DNA from: Diorhabda sublineata
Lineage: Eukaryota; Arthropoda; Insecta; Coleoptera; Chrysomelidae
Assembly: GCF_026230105.1 (NCBI RefSeq)
Contig: NC_079478.1
Span: 10,307,653 to 10,371,652 of the forward strand
Length of the DNA stretch: 64,000 nucleotides
Direction of reading: 5' to 3'
Part shown: one piece after another, positions 32,407 to 43,149 of the stretch
Numbering within the stretch: the stretch's first letter is position 1
Layout of the letters: each line of letters begins with the position of its first letter
Translations under genes and position numbers: made by a program
The notes under the pieces: generated by a model
What the model saw: only the letters and a program-made list of their open reading frames with translations
Told to the model about the DNA's origin: nothing
Databases searched by the model: none

Positions 32407-32532
32407 CTGGATGTATCTCCAAATTGGCAATTGATAAGTGATAGCGCAAAAAATTTAGTTCAACAAATGCTCGCTGTAGATCCCAAACAAAGAGTAACAA
32501 TACAAGAAGTATTAAATCACAAGTGGTTGCGG
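32407..32532 (+). CDS. CASK: CASK internal exon C: end of kinase C-lobe
   Basis: The exon lies between ttacag and gtgagt, with 42 whole codons and phase 0 at both ends. It encodes LDVSPNWQLISDSAKNLVQQ, MLAVDPKQRVTIQEVLNHKW and LR: helix H and the DPxxRxT motif with the Arg that closes the C-lobe of all protein kinases, then the usual NHxW. It joins GKLH of exon B in frame. Confidence 0.96.
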
Positions 32533-33228
32533 GTGAGTATTCAATTCATCAAATAATAGGTAATTTGATCGAATTATTGCATTCTTGGCCTCACTCTGGT
32601 TCATTGGTTGTTTCTGAGTGGATTCCCAATGTCGCGACACATTTTTTATTCAATTTTTAATATATTTAAAACATCTTAAATTCTTTTCAAATTTGAAATA
32701 CTCACTTAAAATGGATGTATTTGTTGTTCTTAATATTCTGTTTTGAACAAAAAGCCCTCTGTAGTCATAATTAATCAAAACACGCGAAAATGTATTTTTG
32801 CACAAATGCATACATTATTCTATCTTATAATAATAAATAATTATTCACTAGCTATTTTTGACACTTTTACATCTAAACTCTTTTACCCAAATTCTTGAAT
32901 TAAACATTGCTAGAATTGTGTGTCATGCCAGATTCTGCAGCCTCTCATCGCGATATGGAGTTATTCCCAATCCCAATGCCTGTTATTCACGTGAAATTGG
33001 AAATCTTCGACAGCCAAACTCAATTTGTGGCATTTCCTCCCTGCTTGCAGACCACAACACATAATTTGACATCATAATAGGGACAGAGAATTCTGCAAAA
33101 CCGTATTTTTTCGAAGGATTGATATATCACCATTTTCTCTTTAGTAAACTATTCAAGTACATATAAGTAATTATTGCTATTATGATTTCTTGCCATTTTT
33201 GGGCAGTTCATAATTGTGTAGAACGTTC
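32533..33228. other. First half of CASK intron 3, no recognised feature
   Basis: AT-rich, with no assigned frame. Confidence 0.5.
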
Positions 33229-33229
33229 T

Positions 33230-33780
33230 TGGTTTAGTCGAAAAAAAGGCGACATGGTTCAGTCAATTTTTGTCGAGTTATCAAAGTGTGTGGACTAGCG
33301 TCCTCGTGGTAAAACACATCGCGTTTAACGTTGTCATGTTTAACAATTTTTTTATTGCTAATTATTAATGTAATTGACAATATACTGACTTTCATTACAA
33401 TTTTTACGGCATCTCCACAGTTTTTTGTATAATCAATCTTTTTCAAATAATTCCACATTATTTTTTGGTTGACTCCCAATGCATCAGCGAAATTTTGATA
33501 TCTTGGATACCGATCTCGATGAGCTGCAAAATTTCATCGGTTTTTCTAGTGACAGTCTGGTTGATAGACGAGGCAAATTTCCACCGAGGAAAGGTTCAAA
33601 TGATTCCACACAGTTTTTTAGTTCACTCCCAATGCATCAGCGATATATTAATATCTTGGATTCTGATCTATTTCAATGAGTTTCAAAATTTCATCGGTTT
33701 TTTTAGTGACAGTCTGGTTGAGACGAGGCTAATTTCCACTAGAGAAACGTTCGAATAGATTATGTACCGTATGATTGGTT
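33230..33780 (-). pseudogene. Mariner (irritans-like) relic with internal tandem duplication
   Basis: On the minus strand the ORF at 33234-33479 reads MGVNQKIMWNYLKKIDYTKN, and after a deletion KRDVFYHEDASPHTLITRQK, LTE. These match the N-terminal GVSQKTVWNHLKKIGYTKK and the later HQDNARPHTSxxTRQKL of irritans-type mariner transposases. The DDE domain between them is mostly lost. The N-terminal part before it is present twice in tandem (33458-33609 and about 33610-33765), sharing CCAATGCATCAGCGA and TTTCATCGGTTTTT blocks. Confidence 0.7.
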
Positions 33781-33963
33781 ACAGCATCCATTGTAATATC
33801 ACAATTTTATCAACATCACTAACAAACATACTCCTCAAAAAATAACCACAAGTGCAACCTTTGAAACCGCACATCAAGTGAGTTCGATCAGATTACCGCC
33901 ACACACATTTACTGTGAAAATAGGAAAATATTTTTTACACGTTCTATTTTGTGCGTGTTTCAG

Positions 33964-34147
33964 GATCGCGATAAGGGATTGAAAATTCACCTATCAGAGA
34001 CTGTAGAGGAATTGAAAAAATTCAATAGTCGTAGAAAATTGAAAAGCTATATTCTAAGCGCAGTAAATTCTAGTAAATGGTATCCTTACGATGATACTAA
34101 TGCAGATTCCTTTTCTGATTTTGGTGATGATGAGGTATCTTCCTGTG
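33964..34147 (+). CDS. CASK: CASK internal exon D: regulatory helix behind the kinase
   Basis: The exon follows tttcag and ends at gtaagt. It carries 61 codons plus one base. It encodes DRDKGLKIHLSETVEELKKF, NSRRKLKSYILSAVNSSKWY, and an acidic linker. This is the CaMKII-like autoregulatory and calmodulin-binding segment: LxETVExLxKFNxRRKLK is typical of CASK, and the basic, amphipathic RRKLKSYILSAV resembles a calmodulin-binding helix. The acidic DDTNADSFSDFGDDE linker leads to the L27 region. The last base joins exon E to form GCT (Ala). Confidence 0.95.
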
Positions 34148-34620
34148 GTAAGTTTATGTTCAGAATGTATTATTATATACTATAATCGGATTAACCCGAT
34201 AATCTAAATGTTCGGAGAAAAGTAATCCGGGTTACGTTCACTGTTTTTCGTGTAATAATCACGGACCTACGAAAGATTAATCAGAAAAAAGGAATAATAA
34301 TTTGAAATGATTCAATTATAAAACGTCCTAGTAACTATAACATTATTTGACGCGCTATCCAATAAATTTCATAAGAGTATTCGTTAAACACATTAGACAT
34401 ACTGACCGAAATCAAAAAATACATCTACAAATGTAACGATTAATATTAAACAATTACTATATGATGTTTATGTATTTCATATTCCTCGAAAAAACAAAAT
34501 GCACGGGTAGAGCAGTCAGCTAAGGGATCTTTTATAAAATGGAGAGTCCCCAAAATAAGAATCCGTTTCTTCCGCGAATATAGTGCGTTCTTATTCTTAT
34601 TTTTTTTTTTGGTTAACATT
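34148..34620. other. Start of CASK intron 4, no recognised feature
   Basis: AT-rich sequence after the gtaagt donor. Nothing was recognised. Confidence 0.5.
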
Positions 34621-34624
34621 TAAC

Positions 34625-35393
34625 GACGTAGAGTTGAATAACGAGACCGGTTACGAAAAAGGGTTTTATTTTAAAAATTATTCTACATTCGAATGCTCCC
34701 CTTGAATATACTTCCCTCCTCTAGCTACACACCTTTTCATACGTTTTTTCCATTGATCGAAGCAGTGATGGAATTCTTCTTTGGTGAGGGCCTTTAGGAA
34801 CTCTGCCGTTTTTTGCTTTACCGACTCAAATCGGGTCCCTTTTAAAGAAGATCTTTTTCTAACCTCTCAAGGAAATCTGAGCAGACCCATTGACGCAAGA
34901 GCTTTTGGTCAGAAGTCAGACTTTTTGGCACTAACTTCGCACAGACTTTTGTCATGTGTAATTCCTCGAGTAAAATTTTTCTAACCGTTTCTTTATCGGC
35001 ATTTACAGCCTCGGCAATCATCCGGATGCTCATTCGACGATCTGCAGGGACAATTTGGTCATTATTTCCGAAGTTGAAACAGTCACAGGGTGACCTGGGC
35101 GCTGGTCATCTTCAATGCTCTCTCTCACTAAAGCGCTTACACCACTCGAAAACAGGCACACGAGATAGAGAATTGTCCCCATAGGCCTCTTGCAACAATT
35201 TATAGCACTCAGTCGAAGTCATTTTCAATTTATATTTGCGATTGATATGTTGCTCCAGTTTTTCGTCACACATGGTTTTCGGCACGAGAAAAAACACACA
35301 AGATATCTAGATACCCAATACAGTACTCGTTTTTTACCCCACCCGTCTGGGGCGCCTTCTAGGCGCGCCGTCTCGTTATTTAATAACTAGACA
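34625..35393 (-). mobile_element. Internally deleted mariner element, copy 2
   Basis: This is the same family as 26066-26684, in the opposite orientation. The ends near 34631 (GAGTTGAATAACGAGACCGG) and 35371-35393 are imperfect inverted repeats. On the minus strand two long frames are kept: 35112-35297 (VPKTMCDEKLEQHINRKYKL, then LQEAYGDNSLSRVPVFEWCK), the mariner N-terminal helix-turn-helix; and 34842-35033 (MSIRMIAEAVNADKETVRKI, then LTSDQKLLRQWVCSDFLERL). The C-terminus follows directly; the DDE core is deleted. Its N-terminal half is better kept than that of copy 1. Confidence 0.82.
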
Positions 35394-35985
35394 TCGTAAT
35401 TTTGATAGAGCCTCATGTATCTAAATACGTCCGTGTTTAAGAAATTAATTCAGAAGAAAAATTGAAGATTTATTGTTCACATTTACTCGTATATCTAATT
35501 TTTGGAAATGTTTGAATTAATAATTCAGATAAAGGATTAAAAAATTAAATGCATACAATCGGGAAGTCTTAGGTAATATGATGAGAGTATGATAAGCCAC
35601 CCCCTGACGATCATCGATTTATCATTCATATCTATTTTATGCGGAAACATTTACTTCCGAAGATACAGGAAGTGGCTATTATCTCAGGAAGGCTAACAGA
35701 TATCGAACCATGGACTTTTTTCTATAGACCTCATCAAGATCTATCTGTGTGTGAAATGTAATGATGATTGACGCATTCACAGAAAAGTTTCTGAGAAAAA
35801 AGTATGCAGATGCATCATTTTTATCAAAAACCTAACCTAACCTAATCTAACCTTACAAAAATTACTAAATTTTCATTTCATCTATTGATTTTTCGTGACA
35901 GAAGTCACTAAGGTAACAACATTGTAAATAAAGGTAGACATATTGAATTTTCGGAAAACAAGTACAATACAGCATGAAATTAGTT
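35394..35985. other. Intronic stretch with a short CCTAA run
   Basis: Three CCTAA units and one TCTAA variant at 35831-35850 match the insect telomere repeat, but the run is too short to mean anything on its own. No gene. Confidence 0.5.
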
Positions 35986-35989
35986 ATTT

Positions 35990-36650
35990 TCCTAACAAGT
36001 GCGGAAAGTGATACTTTCCCGTACGCGACTGCAGTTGTCCCGAACTCCGCTCCGCGTCGTTCGGGCAAGCGGGAAAGACACTTTACGCATGAGTTAGGAA
36101 CATTATTTTTTCTACGACCGTATATACAAAAAAGTATACCAACCCATTTTTCTAAAATTATTTTATTCCAACAAACATATTAATATACAAAACTTTAACT
36201 AAAAACTACTATTTAATTTAATTTAATACTTAATTATTATAAATATTAATATTGAAAACACAATTTGTTGCATTCTGTAGACTAGTAAGAATTGCCGGTC
36301 CAGTGGAGTTATTTGGTTTAATGGGTTTAATTTGGAAGAAGATTGTACTTATTCGGTCATTTCCAAGACGTTTTGAACAACTTTCACGTTTTACACAATT
36401 ACATGCCTGGGTTGTCATAGCAACTGATATCAAACCCGGGTGGTTTGATAGTTGTTTTGTGAAACTCCTTTGAAGAATGTACAAGGTTATATAAAAAATA
36501 GAAAAGGTTTAAATTTTATTTGATGGACTATTTCGTAAATATTTATTTACCTGTAGTAACAATAGTTATAACCTCCGAAGTAAAAAACTATCTAATAAGG
36601 TCAAAATTTGCACAATTTTACTTTCCCGCACTAGTGCACTATTGAGAAAA
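35990..36650 (-). mobile_element. Crypton-like relic with paired ends
   Basis: The left segment (35995-36095) is a GC-rich hairpin region beginning acaagtgcggaaagt; an inverted counterpart actttcccgcactagtgc lies at about 36620-36637. On the minus strand the ORF at 36230-36484 ends LQNATNCVFNINIYNN, like the Asn-rich C-termini of Crypton recombinases, and sits about 140 bp from the hairpin. The spacing and strand are the same as for the relics at 24865 and 42450. The recombinase catalytic blocks are not present, so identity is inferred from tail and hairpin. Confidence 0.5.
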
Positions 36651-36654
36651 AAAT

Positions 36655-38900
36655 GTTAATATTCAATTTGTATTAATTATTTTGTGGAAAAAGAATTGAT
36701 AACTATCAAAAGGTGATACAATTACCCATATTTATCATTATTGAATAAAAATTTGGTATATTTTTCGAAATCTGACAATTTGCAGGTCATTAATTGACTT
36801 TTTAAATTTTTAATTCTAATACAACATATTTATACATGATGGTTATATAGTCGGTATACATTTACATTTATATTATATAAAATATCTCTACTTTAAAAAA
36901 TTAATGTTTATATAAAAAAAGTTACTTAATCATCATCTCCCAAATCATATACATGTACTTGGACTTTCACGTACTATAAAAATATTCTATTTATTCCTCC
37001 ACTTTACAATAGTGAAGTTTTAAGTTTATTTCCTCGAAAAGAAATTGTATCACTCCCTCTAGTTCATAGTAAACAGCTGTGCGTAAGCTCTTCCATCCCT
37101 GATACAATTAATCGGCCCAAGTATTATATGCGCATTACGACAATGATAACTTATCTAATTTTTTTTAATGTTAAATTAAACTGACCAAATATTTATATAA
37201 ACACTGATTATCAGCGAATGCTTCTCGATTTTTTCGCGAACGAGGTGCTAAAATTTCTCAATGACCTTGAAAAACTTTAACCCTTTATAAAAAATATTCT
37301 AGCGCTGACAAATTAATGAGACCAACTGACCTATTACCACCAATTTGTGACCTTTCAAATGGTGTAGTTGGTTAATGGAAATTCCACTCATGGGGTGTTA
37401 ACATCATGGAGCTGCCTAAAAGTATATGTAATCCATTACAAACAATTTCAGTGGTTAATTCGATTTGAGCATATCCATGTGAACGATTTTTAACGGCCAT
37501 CATATGAATTTTTGTAATTATTAATAAATAAAGTACAATGTACTGTTCAGTGTCATCTAAAAACTACTCTCCCTGCGAATAAAACTCACTCAAACTTATC
37601 AGAATAGTTTTCCAGAATATATTGAGGTTCTAATGGGTATTCTTAATTGATTATTTTCTTGAGTTAACTTCTTGATAACCAGATCGTAACGAATACATAC
37701 CCTCTGTGAAATACCAGCTTTTGATTTAACTAACAATAAATTCATAGTTTTAAATACATAATGTGAAACTGGACTTTAATGCTCTGCTAAATTATTTTCA
37801 TTTCTTACTCTGTATTGATTCATATTTGCTCAATATTTCACGTATTTCAACCATTGCGTTCAGTAGTATCTTCGTGGTTTATACCCTAATTAATAGTTTC
37901 TGAAATATCTCAAACATTATTGGACTCTGTGAAAAATGCCTGTTTTTATTATTAATAATGTCTGGAGAACGACTCAAGATTTATTACGGTTAGCATCTGT
38001 TTGCTGTGTTAAATAATTCTTTTAAAAGGTTCAGGGAATTTTTCAAAGTATTAATATTCACGTCTTGCAGTTTTCTTACATTTTATTCCTCGGTTTTGTT
38101 GTAGATAACTAATATTAAGTATTCGATACGAAACGATGCCTATATAAATTGAAATGAACAATGTATTTATTTTAATCTGCATTAAAATTCATGATACTTG
38201 GTATGAAGGAAAAATTTGCTAACTAAACAACTTGCAACATCGCAAACAAATTATTTAATTATCAACAGAGGTAATAATAGTGCGGCCGCTTCTAGAACAA
38301 TAGAATTTGAACGCATAGAGAACTGACACGGAGGCGTTGCTTGCAAAGTTTCGAAAAGTACTTTAATTTTATTTGTGTTACCGTAAGTGAAATGTTTTAT
38401 TTGGAATTCATTTGGAAAAACCCATGAAATACGTTTGCTTCGTAGCCTTCACGGAGAAGCATTGGTTTCGAAATCACACACACACAAGCACATTTTTTTC
38501 AAAACTTATATGAAGAAATGGGTAGTCTTCATACACATCTTCTTCTGTATACGGAGGTATATTATATATCCACGGTTGAAAGTACTGACACGAGGAAAAA
38601 CTGAATTTATTGAAATCTACTGAATGAAGGATTCGTTTTCAAGTTATTATATGTTTATTAAACCAACCTTTAACACACTCCACTTGTAACTGTCAGGTTA
38701 AAACGGATACATATAATACTTTCTTAGTTTTATGGAAAATTTGAAAGCCAAGTTCAGCAAGAGATGAACTCTCTGCAAGTTGCACTCATTAATCATAAGA
38801 TATAACACATATTTCGGGGAAGATTTGTAAGAGCTCGAGTTGTATATATAACCTATTTCAGATATAACTCCAAACTAATATCTCGACAAAAGCAAGAGCT
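36655..38900. other. Long intronic stretch without recognised gene
   Basis: About 2.2 kb of AT-rich sequence. The only notable item is an isolated GC-rich GCGGCCGCTTCTAGA at 38282-38296. No coding fragment was recognised. Confidence 0.5.
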
Positions 38901-39420
38901 TTACAACGTGCAATGCAATGCAAGACGCAATATTTCTTGATCAAAAGCATACGCAGATGAAGTTCAGATGATTGTTTCATGGAAGATCGCGTACTTTAAC
39001 ATTATCCGTTTTGCGCCATTTTTATTGTATGCAAGTAACAATTCCAAGGAAAAATCTAGTTACTTTTGTCTTAACAACCAATCAAATGTCACTCTCAGAT
39101 CACCTGATTTTAATAAAACTCATCATTACCATCTCTTGGTAAATTTAACCTTAATTCGATTCCGTTTTTGCTTTTATTTATTCACGAGGTCAAAATGATT
39201 AGTGTCATGGAAGTCAGCTGATATGAGATTGACATTTGATTAGATGTTAACCCAAAATTAACTAGATTTTTTCATACAATTGCTACTTGGATACAATAAA
39301 AATGGCACAAAACCGATAATGTTGCACGTACGCGATCTTCCATGAAACAATCATCTGAAATTTATCTGTGTATGCTTTTCATCAAAAAAATATTGCGTCT
39401 TGTATTGCATTGCACGTTGT
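38901..39420. mobile_element. Non-autonomous element with 113-bp inverted arms
   Basis: 38901-39013 and 39308-39420 are inverted copies of each other, both 113 bp and about 88-90% alike by eye; for example GATTGTTTCATGGAAGATCG pairs with CGATCTTCCATGAAACAATC. The 294-bp centre is unrelated AT-rich sequence. The outer tips hold ttgcattgcac blocks, and partial copies of those (gcatgcaa, attgcatcatgtcaag) recur at 39640-39720. No protein is encoded. It is probably a foldback/MITE-type element. Confidence 0.75.
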
Positions 39421-42400
39421 ATTGCATCATATCAAGCATTCTCAGTCAAGCGATGTGAGTTATATTTTCGATGTCCGAAAATATGTTTTTAAAAATTTAT
39501 TTAACTCAAAATTACAATATTTTTATAAAATTGAATGCACAGAATTAATTTCACAAGCGAATTTTTTTATATTAAAATAAATGCTGACACATGTTCACAA
39601 AATATGATATTTTTACATCTTGATTTTTCTTCATGTAACTCATGCAATATTCGTCATGCAATATTGTGATTTTACAAGACATTGCATGCAATTTCTTGCA
39701 CTTTGTATTGCATCATGTCAAGTGATCTTTAAATATATGAAATTTACGATCTTTGCCTGTTTGATGGAGCCTTGAAAGATCTCCTGTACTCTCATTATGC
39801 TTATGATAGACCGAATTTTCATCTTCAACATTAAAGCTATATACTGACTCAAATCTTGTTCTTATTTGAAAAACAGTTCTCATTGATATTGGTAACACTT
39901 TTTTCATAGTAAATGTTACTACAACTTGAACACAATTTAAGTACTTCCGCAACCAACGACTGAGCTTTACCAGTATTTATGCATCCCTTTATTTAATTTC
40001 TGTATAGCAGTAAATATGGAAATCGCTAATTTTAATCAAGTTTTAGTTAGATGTGCCAATGTCCAATCAACTTATTGGAGTTACTGTTCTAATGTATTAA
40101 AAATGTATTCATTGAAAAGTTTGAAATTGGACTGAATTTTTATTCTTTTGCAGAAAATCTCATGTTTTGTCCTAAAATCGATTCTACTGAATTCATTTCT
40201 CGTTTTGTGAATTAACTTTCAGTTTGAACTTGCACAATTTGTTCCTTAATTGGATAAAAATAGTAATTTACGTAAATTTCAAAACTAATTATCATCTAAG
40301 AATCATATTCCAAAATTGACGCTCCTAAATATTGAGTTTATTATAACCCTTTCGATACTGGCAGTCACATATGTGTACATACATATAAATAACATTTGAA
40401 CAAAAAGTAGGAGAGCTTCAGATCCAATTTGCTCCTGAAAGACACACCTGTGTTCTTTCGGAATAAGGGACATTGTTAGTAGTGCCTGTTTTTTCATACC
40501 CGATACTTATATCGAATGCAGCAAACTTTGTTTTACTATTGTTTTAAAATTAGCTTGAAATAAGTTCGAATTGTATAATTATATTAACTCATTCTTTTGT
40601 ATAGTTGCAAGCTCGAAAACTGAATTTATTGAGAAGATGCTCTATGCAGTCCTTTCAGAAGATATCAAAAAATAAGATCGGATGTGGTGTTTTGAAGTTA
40701 CGACATTATAGAATGAGAAATAAATTGATAGGACACTGCAAATTTCGAAGATCAATAATTCAAAACACCTGAGATGCCGTTCTTTGAACTAATAAACACC
40801 TGTTTGCCTAGCTAATGTCTGAACGAATATTGAACTACATCTCCTTCGGAGAATGTGACGCCTTTTGGTCGATATCGGTATCTCAAATGCTCGCAATTGT
40901 AAGGAGAGAGGTATAATCCACCGATAGGTTTAAATATTGTTGATTCACATCACTACAGTCTCTCATTTTTGTCTCAGACATTCAACTGTGTAATTAATAT
41001 ATATATATTCTAAGTTCTTTAAAAATTCTAATTTTTCATTATTCCTTTTTCTTAGGGCTACTCAATGCTTGCAAACTTTTCTGATCCTTTGGCTATTCTG
41101 GCCAATTTTTTATCAATACCCTTAGATATACAAAATTCTGATTATTTTGTTTGCCTCTTCTTAACGTGATGTATTGATGATCATCTGCATCCTTCTCAGT
41201 ATTCCCGATTACCATGCGTTTTGTCCTCTAAATTCATCTCCATACGAAAAATGAGAATTCGTTAATACTGATTATTTTAATGGGAGATCAAATCAGGACT
41301 TCCAGAAGTAGATTCGATAATATAAAGGAGAGAGGATTGCTATTCTTAGGTTCCATATATTCGGCAATATGCCTGTTTAGAGTTAGAATTGGAGTTAGAG
41401 TTATGTGGAACAAAATGAGAAACTAAAAAGAAAGAAATAAATAGTAATGATCGTGATACAACCAAGATAGAAGAAAATACGGAAACCCGAAGACACAAAA
41501 AGTGAATAGATGAAAGAATAAAGTAGTGACATGCAGGAATGGTAGATAACCTGTAAGATAAGGACTAAATTAGAGTTAAGCAGTGTAAAAAACAAAGAAT
41601 ATGATAAATAAAAACGTTTATTTTACGTCCAAAACAAAAGAAAATGTGTAAATTAATCAGAATTGTGTATAGCGTAGACTAGACTTTTCCACGATTTAAA
41701 TCCATTCAAAAGGTTTGACATAAGAAAATTTAAGTTTTCCTTTAAATTATTCACTATGAAAAACGTTAATAGAAAGTACAAGTAGGACTCCATATCGACA
41801 GCAACCTTTCGATTTCTCCCTACAACATTCGTCTTTGTTCTTAATGGATATCAATTGAAGCGTTGTTCCCAATCACCATATTTTCTAATTTAACTTGTAA
41901 TCCGGCATCGTGGGTTCGAAAACTTTCGTAATCTCAGAGGAAAACATGGTTGAAGAAACTTTAGGGAGTTAGGTATGTGGTATACATATTGTAATATTTC
42001 TTATTTGAAAGTTTTATCTCGATTCGTTCGCACTGTTCTAAATAATCCATGCTAATCAATGACAAAGGTATTCATTTGACAAATAATTGAGTTCCAAAAG
42101 AAAGTATATTAATGATATCAAAATTAAGGATACGGATACAACTAAAAATTACAATGAAACTTATATTATTTCAATAATAACGAGTTTATTAATGAATTGT
42201 ACTTTCCGCCTACTCAAGATGACAAATATAATACAAAAGAATATTCAGTACATAATCTGTTTCGTCTCTAATCGAAACCATACGGACACATAATCATTTT
42301 CCTAAATTCTCTAATTTATTCCGCTGTAATACAATCAGTGGAAGAAGAGATAACAAAAGACCAAGTACGCTAGGTACTGTCAGAAATAAGGAATTTTGAG

Positions 42401-42445
42401 CTCGTGATTGAGTCATTTGGTTAATGAATCCAATCTGTAAATTAA
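39421..42445. other. Long intronic stretch without recognised gene
   Basis: About 3 kb of AT-rich sequence with small chance ORFs (for example 39713-39952 and 40303-40497 on the minus strand). No family motif and no further repeat pair was recognised beyond the attgcatca blocks near 39700. Confidence 0.45.
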
Positions 42446-42449
42446 TAGT

Positions 42450-43060
42450 ATATTATGCAACAAGTGGAAAAAGTTCAACTTTTCTCACGAGTGTGGAATT
42501 TGTGGAACGAGCCCGAACGACGAGTGTCGCAAACACACGAGTCAGGAAAGTACTTTTCATACATGTTATACATATTATACATACACACTATACTTTTCGA
42601 CAACTGCACAAATTGAAAGAATAAAAGTAATGGAATTTAATTTAATTTTTAAGATTAGTAAAACCAAAATAATACTTAAGTATCCTCTTAACTGTTGAAT
42701 AATATTTGATTATTAGCATATTTTATTTTGGTGGCACTTTAAGGTTAATATGTCCCCTCCTGCATTTACTAAAATTGTTGTCGAAGAACGTCTGAAGCAG
42801 TGACCTGTGTATAGATGGAGGTTTTCTTATTTTAAAAAAATTGCAATTGTTTTAGCCATACTACCGAATTTGTTAATGCCAACTACCTGTCTAGTATATT
42901 TTCCGTGCTGGAAATTTTCTGGCAAATCAATCGGTCGAAGACCAGAATATTTTTTATATATTTCATAAAACTCTCCCATTCTTGGCTTTTTTGTTTTCGT
43001 GTTATCCAATTCCACAAGTAACGCTGAATTTAAATCCTCTAAATTATCTAAATATTAAGA
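42450..43060 (-). mobile_element. Crypton relic: tyrosine recombinase core plus 3' hairpin
   Basis: On the minus strand from about 43055 the frame reads LDNLEDLNSALLVELDNTKT, KKPRMGEFYEIYKKYSGLRP, and QVVGINKFGSMAKTIAIFLK. After a stop at 42824-42826 it goes on LYTGHCFRRSSTTILVNAGG and DILTLK. GHCFRR is the HxxR catalytic block of tyrosine recombinases, and TKTKKPR with QVVGIN is typical of a widespread arthropod Crypton group. After TLK the sequence departs, so HGGW and the Tyr are lost. The GC-richer hairpin segment at 42455-42560 lies about 150 bp downstream, as in the other copies. No terminal inverted repeats are expected for Cryptons. Confidence 0.85.
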
Positions 43061-43077
43061 TTTTACAAAAAAATTTT

Positions 43078-43145
43078 TGCCACTCGAAAGTTTTGAACTC
43101 GCGACTACTGAGTCCAAGAGGACACACTATCATCCACTGCACCAT
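43078..43145 (-). repeat. tRNA-like sequence (SINE head or tRNA relic)
   Basis: The minus strand reads TGGTGCAGTGGA near the start (compare box A, TRGCNNAGYNGG) and, about 45 bases later, GAGTTCAAAACT (compare box B, GGTTCGANNCC). This is the layout of an RNA polymerase III promoter inside a tRNA. A T-arm can be drawn with mismatches, but acceptor and anticodon stems cannot. It lies just upstream of the Crypton core on the same strand. Confidence 0.35.
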
Positions 43146-43149
43146 TAAC

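Noticed and set aside
33465..33758. Plus-strand ORFs of 97 and 66 codons with internal repetition
   Set aside because: The repetition comes from a tandem duplication in a mariner relic that codes on the minus strand.
35831..35850. CCTAA repeats resembling an insect telomere
   Set aside because: Only three exact units and one variant; such runs occur by chance or in retroelement remnants, and the host gene continues on both sides.
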